Origin: Rhodobacter flavimaris
GTDB lineage: Bacteria > Pseudomonadota > Alphaproteobacteria > Rhodobacterales > Rhodobacteraceae
NCBI RefSeq assembly: GCF_021378075.1
Contig: NZ_JAJUOS010000005.1
Span: 166,679-230,678, forward strand
Direction: 5' to 3'
DNA length: 64,000 nucleotides
Positions 35,230 through 42,840 of this stretch are shown here, one piece after another. The translations under genes and the position numbers were made by a program. Each line of letters opens with the position of its first letter. Position 1 is the stretch's first letter. Under the pieces are notes generated by a model, which searched no databases, was not told the origin of the DNA, and saw only the letters and a program-made list of their open reading frames with translations.

Positions 35230-36675
35230 TTACTCCGGATCGGTGCGGAAAATCAATCTTTCGTCGCAGGGCGCCACGCGCAGGATGTTCGTCGTGCCCT
35301 GCACGTTGAAGGGCACGCCCGCGGTGACGACGATCTGGTTGGTTTCGTCGGCAAAACCGAAATCGCGCGCCGCGCGGGCCGCGTTGACAACTGCCATCTT
35401 GAACCGCTCGACCTCTTCGCAACGCACGGCATGTACGCCCCAGGACAGGCAGATCTTGCGCAGGGTCTGCACCACCGGCGACATCGCGATGATCGGCACG
35501 CGCGGGCGCTCGCGCGCGATGAGCGAGACGGTCTTGCCCGACTGGGTATAGCAGCAGATGGCCGAGATATCGGTGGCTTCGGCGATCTCGCGCGCGGCGG
35601 CCACGATCCCGTCGGCGACGGTCTGGCGGACCACGGTGCGCGAGGCCTCGATCACCTCGCGGTAGGTCGGGTCGTTTTCGACCGACTGCGCGACCGAGTT
35701 CATGGTCGCGACCGCATCGACCGGGTAGCGCCCGGCGGCGGATTCCGCGCTCAGCATGATCGCGTCGGTGCCCTCATAGATCGCGGTGGCGACGTCCGAG
35801 ACCTCGGCGCGGGTCGGCATCGGGCTTTCGATCATGCTCTCGAGCATCTGCGTCGCCACGATCACCGGCTTCGCGGCCGCACGGCAGCGGCGGATCAGGC
35901 GCTTCTGGATCGGCGGAACGGCATGGACCGGCAGCTCAACCCCCAGATCGCCGCGCGCCACCATGATTCCGTCCGAGACCTTGAGGATCTCTTCGAAAGC
36001 GTTCACGGCGGCGGGTTTCTCGATCTTGGACAGGATGGCGGCGCGGCCGCGCGCCAGCGTGCGGGCCTCGATCACGTCCTCGGGGCGTTGCACGAAACTG
36101 AGCGCGAGCCAGTCGGCGCCCATCTCGCAGGCAAACTCAAGATCGGCCCGGTCCTTGTCGGACAGCGCGGCCAGCGGCAGCACCACATCAGGCACGTTCA
36201 CGCCCTTGCGGTTCGAGATCGTGCCGCCCGTGGTCACGGTGCAATTCGCGAAATCGGGGCCGCATTCGTCGACCCGCAGGCGGATCTTGCCATCGTTGAC
36301 CAGCAGCGTGGCGCCGGGTTCGAGGGCGGCAAAAATCTCGGGGTGAGGCAGGCAGACGCGATGCCCCTCGCCCTCGGTCGGGTCGAGGTCGAAACGGAAG
36401 GGAAAGCCCTCTTCCAGATCGGCGGCGCCCGCGGCAAAGGTGCCTACGCGCAGCTTCGGGCCCTGAAGGTCGGCCAGCACCGCAATGGGGCGCCCGGTAT
36501 CGGCCTCGATCTGGCGAATGATATCGTAGCGCGCCTTCTGCTCGGCATGTGTGCCGTGGCTCATATTCAGGCGGAACACATCGGCCCCGGCCTCGAACAG
36601 CGCGCGAATGGTGGTGTAGTCCGACGATGCCGGCCCCAGAGTGGCCACGATCTTGACATTGCGAAGGCGTCTCAT
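35230..36675 (-). CDS. pyk: Pyruvate kinase
   Basis: 481 residues. It converts phosphoenolpyruvate and ADP to pyruvate and ATP in glycolysis. Motifs seen are KIVATLGPASS at the N-terminus, FRLNMSHGTHAEQ, the signature SKIEKPAAVNAFEEIL with the catalytic lysine, DGIMVARGDLGVELP and ATQMLESM. The C-terminal effector domain is intact (AICCYTQSGKTVSLIARERP). There is a single pyk in the window; it is monocistronic or with the small downstream membrane gene. Confidence 0.97.
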   Translation of the reverse strand: MRRLRNVKIVATLGPASSDYTTIRALFEAGADVFRLNMSHGTHAEQKARYDIIRQIEADTGRPIAVLADLQGPKLRVGTFAAGAADLEEGFPFRFDLDPTEGEGHRVCLPHPEIFAALEPGATLLVNDGKIRLRVDECGPDFANCTVTTGGTISNRKGVNVPDVVLPLAALSDKDRADLEFACEMGADWLALSFVQRPEDVIEARTLARGRAAILSKIEKPAAVNAFEEILKVSDGIMVARGDLGVELPVHAVPPIQKRLIRRCRAAAKPVIVATQMLESMIESPMPTRAEVSDVATAIYEGTDAIMLSAESAAGRYPVDAVATMNSVAQSVENDPTYREVIEASRTVVRQTVADGIVAAAREIAEATDISAICCYTQSGKTVSLIARERPRVPIIAMSPVVQTLRKICLSWGVHAVRCEEVERFKMAVVNAARAARDFGFADETNQIVVTAGVPFNVQGTTNILRVAPCDERLIFRTDPE

Positions 36676-36809
36676 GCGTCCTCGTTCCTCATATTGACAA
36701 AATTTTTCGTGGGCCGGGCACAGCTATGGCGCAAAATGTCGCACAGAGCAACTGGCCTGCCCCCCAGAACTCGCGTATTTCTCGTGTGACGATTTTGGAC
36801 GACGAGAGT

Positions 36810-37553
36810 ATGACGCCCCACCCCGCCTACCGGACCGTTGGCACCGAGCGCCCCTCGCGCTGGCTGGTGACCGTTGACCACGCCACAAACACCGTTCCCG
36901 ACTGGGTTGGCGGCGGTTCTCTGGGGATCGCGGCGCAGGATATGGCGCGCCATATCGCCTATGACGTCGGCGCGCTCGGGCTGGCTGATCGGCTGGCCGA
37001 GCGGCTTGATGCGCCGATGATCTCCACCGACTTCTCGCGCCTCGTGATCGACCCTAACCGGGGCGAGGACGACCCGACGCTGGTAATGCGACTCTATGAC
37101 GGTACGGTGATTCCGGCGAACAGGCATGCCTGCACGGAGCAGATCGAGCAGCGCCTGGCGCGACTATACCGCCCCTACCACGCCGCGCTGGCCGATATCG
37201 CGGGTGCCCGGACGGATCGGGTGATCTGCGCGGTGCATTCCTTCACGCCCTGCCTGCGCGGGCGCGCACCGCGCCCCTGGCAAGTTGGTATCCTTTATTC
37301 GCACCGGGATGAGCGGCTGGCCAAACCGCTGATCGCGGCGCTGGCGGCGCAGGGCCTGTGCGTGGGCGATAATGAGCCCTACTCGGGCCATCTCGACGGC
37401 GACTCCATCGACCGGCATGCGTTGACGCCGGGCCGTCCGAATGTGCTGATCGAATTGCGCAACGATCTGATCGCGCAGCCTGACGGCCAGATCGCCTGGG
37501 CTGACCGACTGGCGCCAGTGCTTGATCAGGTGCTGCGCGACAGCGGGCTTTAA
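36810..37553 (+). CDS. N-formylglutamate amidohydrolase family protein
   Basis: 247 residues from ATG 36810 (an upstream start at 36726 is possible). VTVDHATNTVPDWVG, STDFSRLVIDPNR, CAVHSFTPCLRGRAPRPWQVGILYS and DNEPYSGHLDGDSIDRHA are the conserved blocks of the FGase/HutG-like family, with putative zinc ligands among the His/Glu/Asp residues. Family members cleave N-formylglutamate or related N-acyl amino acids. There are no hut genes nearby, so a general N-acyl amino acid hydrolase is possible. It is divergent from pyk. Confidence 0.85.
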   Translation: MTPHPAYRTVGTERPSRWLVTVDHATNTVPDWVGGGSLGIAAQDMARHIAYDVGALGLADRLAERLDAPMISTDFSRLVIDPNRGEDDPTLVMRLYDGTVIPANRHACTEQIEQRLARLYRPYHAALADIAGARTDRVICAVHSFTPCLRGRAPRPWQVGILYSHRDERLAKPLIAALAAQGLCVGDNEPYSGHLDGDSIDRHALTPGRPNVLIELRNDLIAQPDGQIAWADRLAPVLDQVLRDSGL

Positions 37554-37798
37554 GTGTCCAAATTTGTGCAGTGATTCGCGCCTGAACCATTCGCGCGGCA
37601 TCACGGGCCGCTTAGCCCGTTGAAATTAACGAATTCTTTGCAACCCATTGGCGTGCGTTTCCACGCTGACCATCCAATTCTTTCGGTTCGCACCTATTGC
37701 ACACCGGGCGCGAACAATGCGGAGGGCGCGCGGCCACAATTCCCTTGCCGCGTGTTTTCCCCAGCGTCATCGTTTTTCCATAGAGTAAGGATTATCTC

Positions 37799-38416
37799 AT
37801 GTTCGCGTTATTTCTCGCATTAAGTGTGGCGCTCACGCTGCTGCTTTGGGCAGAGCTGGGGTGCCCCCGTCTGGGGATCGCGCCGCTGCGTCGGCGTTCC
37901 CCGTCACCGACACCGGAAGATGTTCCGGCGCCGCAAAAACCGGTCATCACCAAGGACGAATTACCGTCCCCCTCCGAAGCCCTGCGCTTCGCCGAGCGTC
38001 AGGCGCGTCGTAGCACCCGTCTTATCGAACAGCCCGAGCCACTCACGATTGAGCCCGCCGCACCCGAGCTGCGGGAAAACCCCGACGAGGCGATGTGGAA
38101 ACGGCTGGAAGCCATGTTGCACGCGCCCGAACAGTGCCCCCGCCCTGCCCCGGCGGCTCTGGCGCAGCAGCCCGCGTCGGTGCATGACGCCGATGACGAC
38201 CTGCCGCGGATCGACGATCTCGCCCCCGGCGAACGGCTAGAGCTTGAACTCGACGGCCCGGCCCCGCGCCGCGAAAGCATCCGCTTCGAGCAGGTGCAAG
38301 GCCGCCGCCGCACCCGCGTCGTGATCGAGGACGAGGCCATCCTGATCCTCGACAATACCGATGCGGCAAGCCTGACCCCGGATCTTTTCCAGTTCCGCGC
38401 GCCGCGCGCCGTGTAA
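37799..38416 (+). CDS. Hypothetical membrane-anchored protein
   Basis: 205 residues. An N-terminal hydrophobic segment (FALFLALSVALTLLLWAEL) is followed by a Pro/Arg/Glu-rich, probably disordered middle and a C-terminal part with the pattern RRRTRVVIEDEAILILDNTDAA. I recognise no domain. A 245-base AT-richer upstream region and a strong terminator just after the stop support an independent gene. It lies between an amidohydrolase and the D-amino acid operon but is on the opposite strand to the latter. Confidence 0.65.
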   Translation: MFALFLALSVALTLLLWAELGCPRLGIAPLRRRSPSPTPEDVPAPQKPVITKDELPSPSEALRFAERQARRSTRLIEQPEPLTIEPAAPELRENPDEAMWKRLEAMLHAPEQCPRPAPAALAQQPASVHDADDDLPRIDDLAPGERLELELDGPAPRRESIRFEQVQGRRRTRVVIEDEAILILDNTDAASLTPDLFQFRAPRAV

Positions 38417-38432
38417 AACGGCCCGGCAACGG

Positions 38433-38464
38433 AAAACCCCGGCCAGGGCTGTGGCCGGGGTTTT
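38433..38464. terminator. Bidirectional terminator
   Basis: AAAACCCCGGCC (38433-38444) and GGCCGGGGTTTT (38453-38464) are perfect 12-base arms with an eight-base loop. It lies between the convergent 205-residue gene and the D-amino acid operon and can serve both. Confidence 0.85.
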
Positions 38465-38488
38465 CTCATTCTCATAAGGCAGTTGCGA

Positions 38489-39349
38489 TCAGATCGCGGC
38501 CTTGACGCTTTCGTCCAGATAGATCTCGCGCAGGCGCAGGGACACCGGGCCGGGCTTGCCCGAACCAAGCGCCACGCCATCGACCTCAACCACCGGCATG
38601 ACGAAAGCCGAAGCCGAGGTGAAGAACGCCTCGTCAGCCGCCTGGGCTTCTGCGACGGTGAAGGGACGCTCGACAATCTCCATCTGCGCTTCGGCGGCAT
38701 ATTTCAGCAGCGACGCGCGGGTGATCCCGTGCAGGATGTCGTTCGACAGCTGGCGGGTGATGATCTTGCCGTCCTTGACGATATAGACGTTGTTCGAGGA
38801 ACCCTCGGTGACGAAACCGTCCTCGACGAACCAGGCGTCCTGCTTGCCCGCCTTCTCCGCCGCCATCTTGACCATCGACGCGTAAAGCAGCTGCACGGTC
38901 TTGATGTCGCGGCGGTGCCAGCGCAGATCCGGGACCGAAATCACGGTGATCCCTTTTTGCGCCTTCGGATCATCGGCCAGACCGGGCTTCGACTGGGTAT
39001 AAAGCACGACAGTCGGCGGAGTGCCTGCCGGGGGGTAGTGGAAATCGCGATCGCCCGCATTGCCGCGGCTGACCTGCAGATAGATCATGCCCTCGTCGAG
39101 GTCATTGCGCTTGATCAGCTCGCGATGGATCTCCAGCCACTCCTCGCGGCTGATGTCGCAAACGATCTCCAGCTCGGCCAACGAGCGGTTGAGGCGCGCG
39201 ACGTGGCCGTCGAACTCCAGGATCTTGCCGCCCAGAACCGAGGTCACCTCGTAGACGGCATCGCCCATCACGAACCCACGGTCGAAGATCGAGACGCTGG
39301 CCTCTTCCTCCGGCAGATATTGACCATTGAGATAGACAGTCCGGCTCAT
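38489..39349 (-). CDS. dat: D-amino acid aminotransferase (D-alanine transaminase)
   Basis: 286 residues, fold-type IV PLP enzyme. The opening VYLNGQYLPEEEASVSIFDRGF, the PLP lysine in RDIKTVQLLYASM, and FVEDGFVTEGSSNNVYIV distinguish D-amino acid transaminases from the branched-chain enzyme. It exchanges amino groups between D-alanine, D-glutamate and other D-amino acids and 2-oxoacids. It is the last gene of the dgcN-dgcA-dat operon, 14 bases after the epimerase, which places it in D-amino acid catabolism or supply. I use ATG 39349 (MSRTVYL). Confidence 0.9.
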   Translation of the reverse strand: MSRTVYLNGQYLPEEEASVSIFDRGFVMGDAVYEVTSVLGGKILEFDGHVARLNRSLAELEIVCDISREEWLEIHRELIKRNDLDEGMIYLQVSRGNAGDRDFHYPPAGTPPTVVLYTQSKPGLADDPKAQKGITVISVPDLRWHRRDIKTVQLLYASMVKMAAEKAGKQDAWFVEDGFVTEGSSNNVYIVKDGKIITRQLSNDILHGITRASLLKYAAEAQMEIVERPFTVAEAQAADEAFFTSASAFVMPVVEVDGVALGSGKPGPVSLRLREIYLDESVKAAI

Positions 39350-39363
39350 TCGTCTCTCCTTGC

Positions 39364-40326
39364 TCAGCCCCAAAGCCCGGCCTCGGGCGGGTAAACCTTG
39401 CCCTCGGCATAGGCCAAGGGGGTGGCACGGTCTTCGGCCAACAGAAGCGGCCCGTCAAGGTCAACATACTCGGCGCCCTGCGCAACCAGCACCGCAGGCG
39501 CCATGGCAAGGCTCGAGCCCACCATGCAGCCGACCATGATCTGATAGCCCTCGGCCCGCGCCAGATCGCGCAGGGCCAGCGCCTCGGTCAACCCGCCGGT
39601 CTTGTCGAGCTTGATGTTCACCATGTCATACTTGCCGCGCAAGTGACCCAGGCTCGCCCGATCATGACAGCTTTCATCGGCGCAAACCGGCACAGGCCGC
39701 GTAATGCCGATCAGTGCCTCGTCATCCGCTGCCGGCAAGGGCTGCTCGACCAGCGCGACACCCAGCCGGACCAGATGCGGCGCCAGATCCTGATAGACCT
39801 CGGCACTCCAGCCCTCATTCGCGTCAACGATGATCCGCGCATTGGACGCGCCTGCCCGCACGGCCTCCAGCCGCGGCATGTCGTCGGGCGTGCCCAACTT
39901 GATCTTCAGAAGCGGGCGATGCGAGTGGCGTGCGGCCGCCGCCTGCATCTTCTCTGGCGTATCGAGCGAGAGCGTATAGGCGCAGGTCATCGGCCCCGGC
40001 GCAGGCAGCCCGGCCAGTTCCCAGACCCGCTTGCCCGCGAGCTTCGCCTCCAGATCCCACAGCGCGCAATCGACCGCATTGCGCGCGGCCCCCGGCGCCA
40101 GCGCCTCTTGCAACTCGGCCCGCGAAATCCCGGCGGGAAGCGCCTCGATCTGCGCCGCCACGCTCTCCAGGCTCTCACCATAGCGCGCATAAGGCACGCA
40201 CTCGCCCAGGCCCACGGCGCCAGCGCGCGCGATCCGCACCGTCAGCACCTTGGCCTCGGTCCGGCTCCCGCGCGAGATGGTGAACACCTCGGCCAGCCGG
40301 AACACATCCGCCGTCACGGAGATCAT
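39364..40326 (-). CDS. dgcA: Dipeptide epimerase / N-acetyl-D-glutamate racemase (DgcA-like)
   Basis: 320 residues, enolase superfamily. Catalytic pair K141/K143 in LLKIKLG, metal ligands D168 (IIVDANEGW), E194 (LVEQPL), D217 (CADESCHD), K239 in NIKLDKTGG and the DLDGPLLL segment match L-Ala-D/L-Glu epimerases. The neighbouring DUF1611 protein (DgcN) makes DgcA, which racemises N-acetyl-D-glutamate in marine Proteobacteria and haloarchaea, the better guess than murein dipeptide epimerase; the two activities share the same fold and cannot be separated by motif alone. The upstream dgcN gene is 70 bases away, with a repeat element in between. Confidence 0.82.
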   Translation of the reverse strand: MISVTADVFRLAEVFTISRGSRTEAKVLTVRIARAGAVGLGECVPYARYGESLESVAAQIEALPAGISRAELQEALAPGAARNAVDCALWDLEAKLAGKRVWELAGLPAPGPMTCAYTLSLDTPEKMQAAAARHSHRPLLKIKLGTPDDMPRLEAVRAGASNARIIVDANEGWSAEVYQDLAPHLVRLGVALVEQPLPAADDEALIGITRPVPVCADESCHDRASLGHLRGKYDMVNIKLDKTGGLTEALALRDLARAEGYQIMVGCMVGSSLAMAPAVLVAQGAEYVDLDGPLLLAEDRATPLAYAEGKVYPPEAGLWG

Positions 40327-40336
40327 CGCATCCCCT

Positions 40337-40382
40337 TTCTTCTTGGTTCAAATACCTCCGCCGGAGGCATCCGCCCCCGGCC
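40337..40382 (-). repeat. Rhodobacterales-type intergenic repeat element (copy A)
   Basis: On the minus strand this reads GGCCGGGGGCGG, then a palindrome CCTCCGCCGGAGG (40355-40367), then GTATTTGAACCAAGAAGAAAG. I recognise this GC-palindrome followed by TATTTG...CCAAGA/GAAAG as an abundant intergenic element of Rhodobacterales; copy B is at 61042-61106. Recognition is from memory, not a search. Confidence 0.5.
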
Positions 40383-40396
40383 ACGCGCGCAGCCTC

Positions 40397-41404
40397 TCAG
40401 ATCGCGTCCAGCGCGTCCACTAGCGTGGCCGCCCCGAAACGGAAGGGGTCGGTGGCGGGCAGGCCCATGTCGGCCTCGACCTGCGCAAGGTAGGCCAGAG
40501 CTTCAGCCTCGGGCATGTGCTGGGTGTTCACGGACACGCCCACCACCTGACAGGCGGGGTTCGCAACCTTGGCCAGTGCCAGCGCCATATCGCGCACCGC
40601 CTCAAGCGAGGGCAGCTTGTAGCCCGACAGGCCACGCATATGGGCACGGGTGGGTTCGTGGCACAGGATCAGCGCGTCGGGCTGACCGCCATGGATCAGC
40701 GCCATCGTCACCCCGGAATAGGAGACGTGGAACAGGCTGCCCTGCCCCTCGATCAGATCCCAGTGATCTGCATCATTGTCGGGCGTCAGATACTCGACCG
40801 AGCCCGCCATGAAATCGGCGATCACGGCATCCAGCGGCACACCGTCACCGGTGATCAGGATGCCGGTCTGCCCGGTGGCGCGGAAGCTTGCCTTCATGCC
40901 GCGCTCGCGCATCTCGCGCTCCATGCAAAGCGCCGTATACATCTTGCCGACCGAGCAATCGGTGCCCACGGCAAGGCAACGCTTGCCAGTGCGCTTGATG
41001 CCGTTGGCGATCGGATACTGGACCGAGGGCACACGCACGTCATGCAGCTGACGCCCGCAGGCGGCGGCAACTGCCACAAGATCGGGCTCGTCGCGCAGCA
41101 GGTTGTGCAGCCCCGAGGCCAGATCGAACCCCTCTTCCAGAGCCTGCACCAGAACCTTCTTCCAGGCCGGGCTGATCACGCCGCCACGGTTCGCAACACC
41201 GATCACCAACGTCTTGGCACCGGCTGCCTTGGCGGTGGCGAGGTTCATGTCCGCCAGCCCCATATCGGCCTTGCAGCCCTCCATGCGATACTGGCCAAGC
41301 GCGAATTCCGGGCGCCAGTCCTTGATACCCTGCGCGACCTTGGCCGCCAGTTGATCGGGCGCGTCGCCCAGGAACAGAAGGTACGGGGTCTCGATCATGG
41401 ACAT
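40397..41404 (-). CDS. dgcN: DUF1611 N-acyltransferase, D-glutamate N-acetyltransferase (DgcN-like)
   Basis: 335 residues. A P-loop-like GTDCSVGKMYT (147-157) inside CLAVGTDCSVGKMYTALCM, the ATGQTGILITGDGVPLDAVIADFMAG segment and DHWDLIEGQGSLFHVSYSGVT are characteristic of DUF1611/DgcN. The family transfers an acetyl group from acetyl-CoA to D-glutamate, giving N-acetyl-D-glutamate for the DgcA racemase. It is the first gene of the dgcN-dgcA-dat operon. A palindrome TGTTGACTTAGCAACA at 41428-41443 just upstream may be its operator. ATG 41404 or an in-frame ATG two codons on could be the start. Confidence 0.85.
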   Translation of the reverse strand: MSMIETPYLLFLGDAPDQLAAKVAQGIKDWRPEFALGQYRMEGCKADMGLADMNLATAKAAGAKTLVIGVANRGGVISPAWKKVLVQALEEGFDLASGLHNLLRDEPDLVAVAAACGRQLHDVRVPSVQYPIANGIKRTGKRCLAVGTDCSVGKMYTALCMEREMRERGMKASFRATGQTGILITGDGVPLDAVIADFMAGSVEYLTPDNDADHWDLIEGQGSLFHVSYSGVTMALIHGGQPDALILCHEPTRAHMRGLSGYKLPSLEAVRDMALALAKVANPACQVVGVSVNTQHMPEAEALAYLAQVEADMGLPATDPFRFGAATLVDALDAI

Positions 41405-41427
41405 GGCGCTCTCCGATTGGACAGTAT

Positions 41428-41443
41428 TGTTGACTTAGCAACA
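41428..41443 (-). promoter_or_regulatory. Palindromic operator candidate upstream of dgcN
   Basis: TGTTG-ACTTAG-CAACA has perfect five-base arms and lies 24-39 bases before the dgcN start; the pattern resembles GntR-family (FadR-type) sites. A TATAAT on the minus strand at 41507-41512 is a candidate -10, so the site would lie in the leader or over a second promoter. Confidence 0.45.
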
Positions 41444-41681
41444 GAATAGCGCGCCACGCGGGGATTTTTTCGAGAATTGTCGCTTACGATTTAAGCATTG
41501 CCGAAGATTATACTGCCATGTGGAAAATTTTCGCATTATTATCCCACCGCACCCCAAAACCCGTCAAGTTTCCACCGCAACCGCAGCAATGATTCTGCGC
41601 CCGCGAAATGCCCTTGAAACGCTGCGCGCAATATTATATCCCGCCAGCGACAAAACTCGAAACATCATTGCGAGAGAGATC

Positions 41682-42638
41682 ATGAGCTTCCGCGTTCAGC
41701 CCGCCGCCCCCGCCCGCCCCAACCGCTGCCAGCTCTTTGGCCCCGGCTCGCGCCCGGCGATTTTCGAGAAGATGGCCCAGTCGGCAGCCGACGTGATCAA
41801 CCTCGACCTTGAGGACTCGGTCGCCCCTGACGACAAGCCGCAGGCGCGCCGCAACATCATCGCGGCCTCGCACAATATCGACTGGGGCAACAAGTATCTC
41901 TCGGTCCGTATCAACGGCCTCGACACGCCGTTCTGGTATCGTGACGTGGTCGAGCTGCTGGAAGACGGCTCGGAGCGCATCGACCAGATCATGATCCCCA
42001 AGGTGGGCTGCGCCGCCGACGTCTATGCCGTCGATGCGCTGGTCACCGCGATCGAGGCCGCCAAGGGCCGCAAGAAGCGCATCTCGCTTGAGGTCATCAT
42101 CGAATCCGCCGCTGGCATCGCCCATGTCGAGGAAATCGCGGCCTCCTCGCCCCGCCTCCAGGCCATGAGCCTCGGCGCCGCCGACTTCGCGGCCTCGATG
42201 GGTATGGCGACGACCGGCATCGGCGGCACGCAGGAAAACTACTACATGCTGCGCGAAGGCGCGAAATACTGGTCGGACCCGTGGCACTGGGCCCAGACCG
42301 CCATCGTCGCCGCCTGCCGCACCCACGGCATCCTACCGGTCGATGGCCCGTTCGGCGACTTCTCGGATGACGAGGGCTTCCGCGCGCAGGCGCTGCGCTC
42401 GGCCACGCTCGGCATGGTTGGCAAATGGGCGATCCACCCCAAGCAGGTCGCGCTGTCGAACGAGGTCTTCACGCCCTCCGAAGCCGCTGTGACCGAAGCG
42501 CGCGAAATCCTCGCCGCGATGGAGAAGGCCAAGGCCGAAGGCGCCGGCGCCACCGTCTACAAGGGCCGTTTGGTCGATATCGCGTCGATTCGTCAGGCCG
42601 AGGTTATTGTCAGACAGGCAGAAATGATTAAGGGTTGA
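41682..42638 (+). CDS. mcl1: L-malyl-CoA/beta-methylmalyl-CoA lyase
   Basis: 318 residues, identical in length to Rhodobacter Mcl1. HpcH/HpaI aldolase fold with metal-binding acidic residues in INLDLEDSVAPDDK, LEVIIESAAGIAHVEE and SLGAADFAASMGMATTGIGG. It cleaves L-malyl-CoA to acetyl-CoA and glyoxylate and beta-methylmalyl-CoA to propionyl-CoA and glyoxylate; with PhaA/PhaB-type reactions it belongs to the ethylmalonyl-CoA pathway of acetate assimilation. ATG 41682 follows GAGAGAGATC. It is divergent from dgcN and followed by a terminator. Confidence 0.95.
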   Translation: MSFRVQPAAPARPNRCQLFGPGSRPAIFEKMAQSAADVINLDLEDSVAPDDKPQARRNIIAASHNIDWGNKYLSVRINGLDTPFWYRDVVELLEDGSERIDQIMIPKVGCAADVYAVDALVTAIEAAKGRKKRISLEVIIESAAGIAHVEEIAASSPRLQAMSLGAADFAASMGMATTGIGGTQENYYMLREGAKYWSDPWHWAQTAIVAACRTHGILPVDGPFGDFSDDEGFRAQALRSATLGMVGKWAIHPKQVALSNEVFTPSEAAVTEAREILAAMEKAKAEGAGATVYKGRLVDIASIRQAEVIVRQAEMIKG

Positions 42639-42706
42639 ACTCTTCGTGAAGAATCGAATCCCGGAGCGGTGGGGAGGGGAGGCCCCGCTGCATGAGGGAA
42701 ACAGGG

Positions 42707-42734
42707 ACGCCCCGGCCTCACGGTCGGGGCGTTT
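42707..42734 (+). terminator. Terminator of mcl1
   Basis: ACGCCCCG (42707-42714) pairs with CGGGGCGT (42725-42732), extended by GCC/GGT inside, with a four-base loop and a TTT tail. Confidence 0.75.
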
Positions 42735-42800
42735 CCGTTATAAGGACATGACGTAGACGTAAGCCTCCCTCCCCCTCGCATCAGTTGCATTTCCCCGCCA

Positions 42801-42821
42801 GCGTCGTCATATAGACGACGC
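42801..42821 (+). promoter_or_regulatory. Inverted repeat in the accA leader or promoter
   Basis: GCGTCGTC (42801-42808) and GACGACGC (42814-42821) are perfect eight-base arms with an ATATA spacer, ending 19 bases before the accA ATG and ahead of its GGAGGGA ribosome binding site. It looks like an operator or a leader hairpin. Confidence 0.5.
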
Positions 42822-42840
42822 ACCGAAACGGAGGGATCCG

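Noticed and set aside
37603..37620. ACGGGC/GCCCGT hairpin after the amidohydrolase gene as a terminator
   Set aside because: Only six pairs and no T-run; left out of the feature list as too weak.
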